From: Siderastrea siderea
Lineage: Eukaryota > Cnidaria > Anthozoa > Scleractinia > Rhizangiidae
DNA length: 64,000 bases
NCBI GenBank assembly: GCA_964030785.1
Contig: OZ034970.1
Location: forward strand, 43,200,335-43,264,334
Direction of reading: 5' to 3'
The translations under genes and the position numbers were made by a program. This document shows, piece after piece, positions 59,201 to 62,200 of this stretch. A model generated the notes under the pieces. It was given only the letters and a program-made list of their open reading frames with translations, was not told the DNA's origin and searched no databases. Numbering within the stretch: position 1 is the stretch's first letter; each line of letters starts with the position of its first letter.

Positions 59201-62200
59201 TCCTTCGCTCATACAGAAGCTATCTGAAATAGAAAAGAATAACAACTGCAGTATTTCCAAAGGGTATAAAAAAATTGAGAATCGTGGAAGAAAAATCCAG
59301 CTCGTTGTTTCATGTCCATAACGTAAAATGTTCGGCTAACGGCTTGCGTGACACCTTGGACGGAAGAGTTTTGCCGTGAATGAGCTTGATACACTGTTCT
59401 CCTCACCACAGTAAGGTAAAGGAAAACTTTTACAAAGTTATTCAGTAAACTGTTTTGGTCAAACAGGGAAAAGGCTGAAACCTACAAATGATTATAACTG
59501 ACAAGACTGGAGAGGCCGTTTTTTAAAAAATCAAAAACTGAATACAATTATTCTGCTCTCGATTCTGCTCCCAGACGCGCTCCTAGCCGTGTCTGTTCGA
59601 TTATTTATCTCTTTTCAGTAAAATATCGTTTATAGTTATTCTTTGTTTATGCATAAACTCTGAAATAGAAAAAAAAATAACAATTTCAGAGTGTTTGTTA
59701 ATCGGCGGTGAAACTGAGAATTTATCGTGGACGCAAAAGCCACCGACTCGTTTCGTGATCGAAACGTTTCAGCTAATTACTCTTGCGGTTTGTTGCGGTC
59801 ACGTCTCGAATCTGATTGGTCGCAGAACAATAAAACATTCCAGAAATAATTTAGGCGTTCATGGTTTAATGGGTTTCACTGCAACACTCGAAGCGACTGT
59901 ACTCAAAGTGATACAAATCTTTTTATTCCAACCTGTCGATAACGATAACCTCGTGATCGTAAACATCATCATTACTCTCATTACCTGCAAATCAATATTT
60001 TTGGTTAATTTTAATAAACAGAAACTCAATAATCCCAAAAACTCGGGAAAAACTGACAGATAAATAATTTTGCCTTCCATCTTTCGCTCTCCACGTGCAA
60101 TCCTCGTTTCTTTGCCGTACTGCGCAGACTCCAACTTAATTTTTTAGGTATTACCGCTGACCCCCACATTCCCCATTCCCCATTCCCCATTCCCCATTCC
60201 CCATTCCCCGTTTTAGTAACATCCCTCATCCAAGTCGTTTTATTAAAAAAACAAAGAAGGAAAAAAAAAAGAAAAAAATTCTTGCTCCCGCTGAGTGTCG
60301 AACCCGGCTCGTCGGCGTGAGATGCCGGTAACTAGTCCACTAGGCCATGGGCGTTTGACATTGTTTAAGAAGTTAATTTTAATACTTATTTCTTTCTTCG
60401 TGACAAGCTGCCTATCTGCATGAAGATGCTGGTGTTTTTCCTGGCAAAATGTGTTTGAAACGCCGTAAAAACCATGGTTGTGGACAGAAAAAACCAAAAA
60501 GCACTAGCTCTTCTATATTTGGCGTCGAAACCGCTGCGAAAAGCTGCGAACTCAAGCGGTGTGCCGACCGAGTTTGAACAGAACCGACGAGGCAAATTTG
60601 AACTTTTTGCCTGAACTTTATTGCCGAATTTCTTTCGCCTAGATTGAACTTTTCCCCTTCCACCAAAAAGACAACTGAGTGTTCTTTTGAACTTTTTTTT
60701 TCCATTAACAAATTTGTTTTTGACTTTTGTTGTCTTTGCTTGTTTTGCTACAACGCGGGTCAACATGCGATTTCGCGCCGAAAACACACGGGATTCAGCA
60801 CAGGGTTATATCCAGTGTAGGAAGTGTATTGGTAGCCCTGTGGTGCGGACGGACGGACGGATGTACGGACGGACACGTGACTATACGTCATTACCAAAAT
60901 TTTTTGGCTTGACAGATTACCAAATTTCCTTAGCAATGGAGCTCCGCTGACGCGCTAGCGCGCTGGCTCCGCTACTATTTGGTGCTAGCCATCCACTGGT
61001 TTGGTATACACTAAAACGGGAAAATAGGACGAATGCTCACAGTCTATGTTGGTGAAGAGTGGTAAATATTTACCTCGCCGCTTCGCAGCTCGGCAAATAT
61101 CCACCACCGGCGAATCATTCTTAATAAACCATGTGTAGATACAAATAAGTTAACAGACCAACTTTGAAGAACAGGTTGCAAAAATGCAAAAAGCAATATG
61201 GCATTTGTGAATCGTTTTGGTTTTACTTCGTTTTGTTTTGTTTGTCTTCTTTTGGTTTATCTAAGCCAGAACAAGAATGGAGCAATGTTTCACTTATAAA
61301 ATTGAAGACCAGATGGTGACCTCTGGCCAGAAAGGCTCAAAGTCGTAAGGTGGATAATCTTACCATTTGAGCTTTTCCTGTAATTTACCCAGAGACTCCT
61401 CAAAGGTGCTGTTTACTTCATCTGCAAACATTTCCAAGCATAAATAAATCATTTTTAATAAGACAGAATTTACAAACTGTTAATCCCAATATATTCTAAT
61501 TGGCCTTGTTTTTGCATTGACCACTCGTCACGTTCCAGATGAAACACGTGCTGGAATATCACATTTTGAAACATATATTGGAGATACACCTGATAACAGT
61601 GTGATAACTTTTGCCAACACACAAAATTCAATACTGTTGCATTCTTCTAGTTTAGCACTCCATATTCCCAATTTAAAGGACTTGTAGTGTTTGCTCTGTA
61701 TTTTCTTATCCGAGAAAGTAAAGTTACTTTTTGACGTCTCTATTAATTTCGAAATTATACTCCCACAAGAAAAGCCGGTAAAACAACTGCTTCAAAGCAA
61801 TAAAAGCATTGTATTTCCACGGACATACATTTCCATTGTTGGACATATATGGACATATATTTCCAGTGTTGGCCACAATAGAAAAGAAATTATTTGTTCA
61901 ATATTTCGCCTCAGTGTTGTTCAGACGTAAGATAATTCGTGATAAGTGATAATTCGTGGTCATATTAACTCTGTCTCTTTTCTTCAGCTATTTGCATATT
62001 CTAGCTGTCTAAAACTACAGCCGCCCGACACTGGCAGCCCCTTGATCCTGTTAACCCTTTCAGTCCCAGCATCACTATACAAATTCTCTTTGTTGGTCTC
62101 CATACATTTTGTTGAGTACCAGTTAGGAGAACTTGTTTATACATCAAGACAGTCCATCTTTGGTGGTCACTTCCCTAATTCTCATGACGCGTATGTTTTA

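Larger units (their letters stand above)
55782..60224. mobile_element. Foldback-type element, 4.4 kb, 10-bp target duplication
   Basis: Flanked by CTCATCCAAG at 55772-55781 and 60225-60234. The ends GGATGTTACTAAAACGGGG and CCCCGTTTTAGTAACATCC are inverted, followed by (GGGGAAT)n units. The right arm, about 59341-60224, pairs with left-arm blocks 55782-56013, 56336-56525 and 58460-58824; the centre, about 58825-59340, is unique. The left arm carries two extra pieces: a CCCGAATCCCG-rich array and the nested element 56526-58450. No transposase frame. A 10-bp duplication suggests a Mutator-like superfamily, but the class is inferred. Confidence 0.85.
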
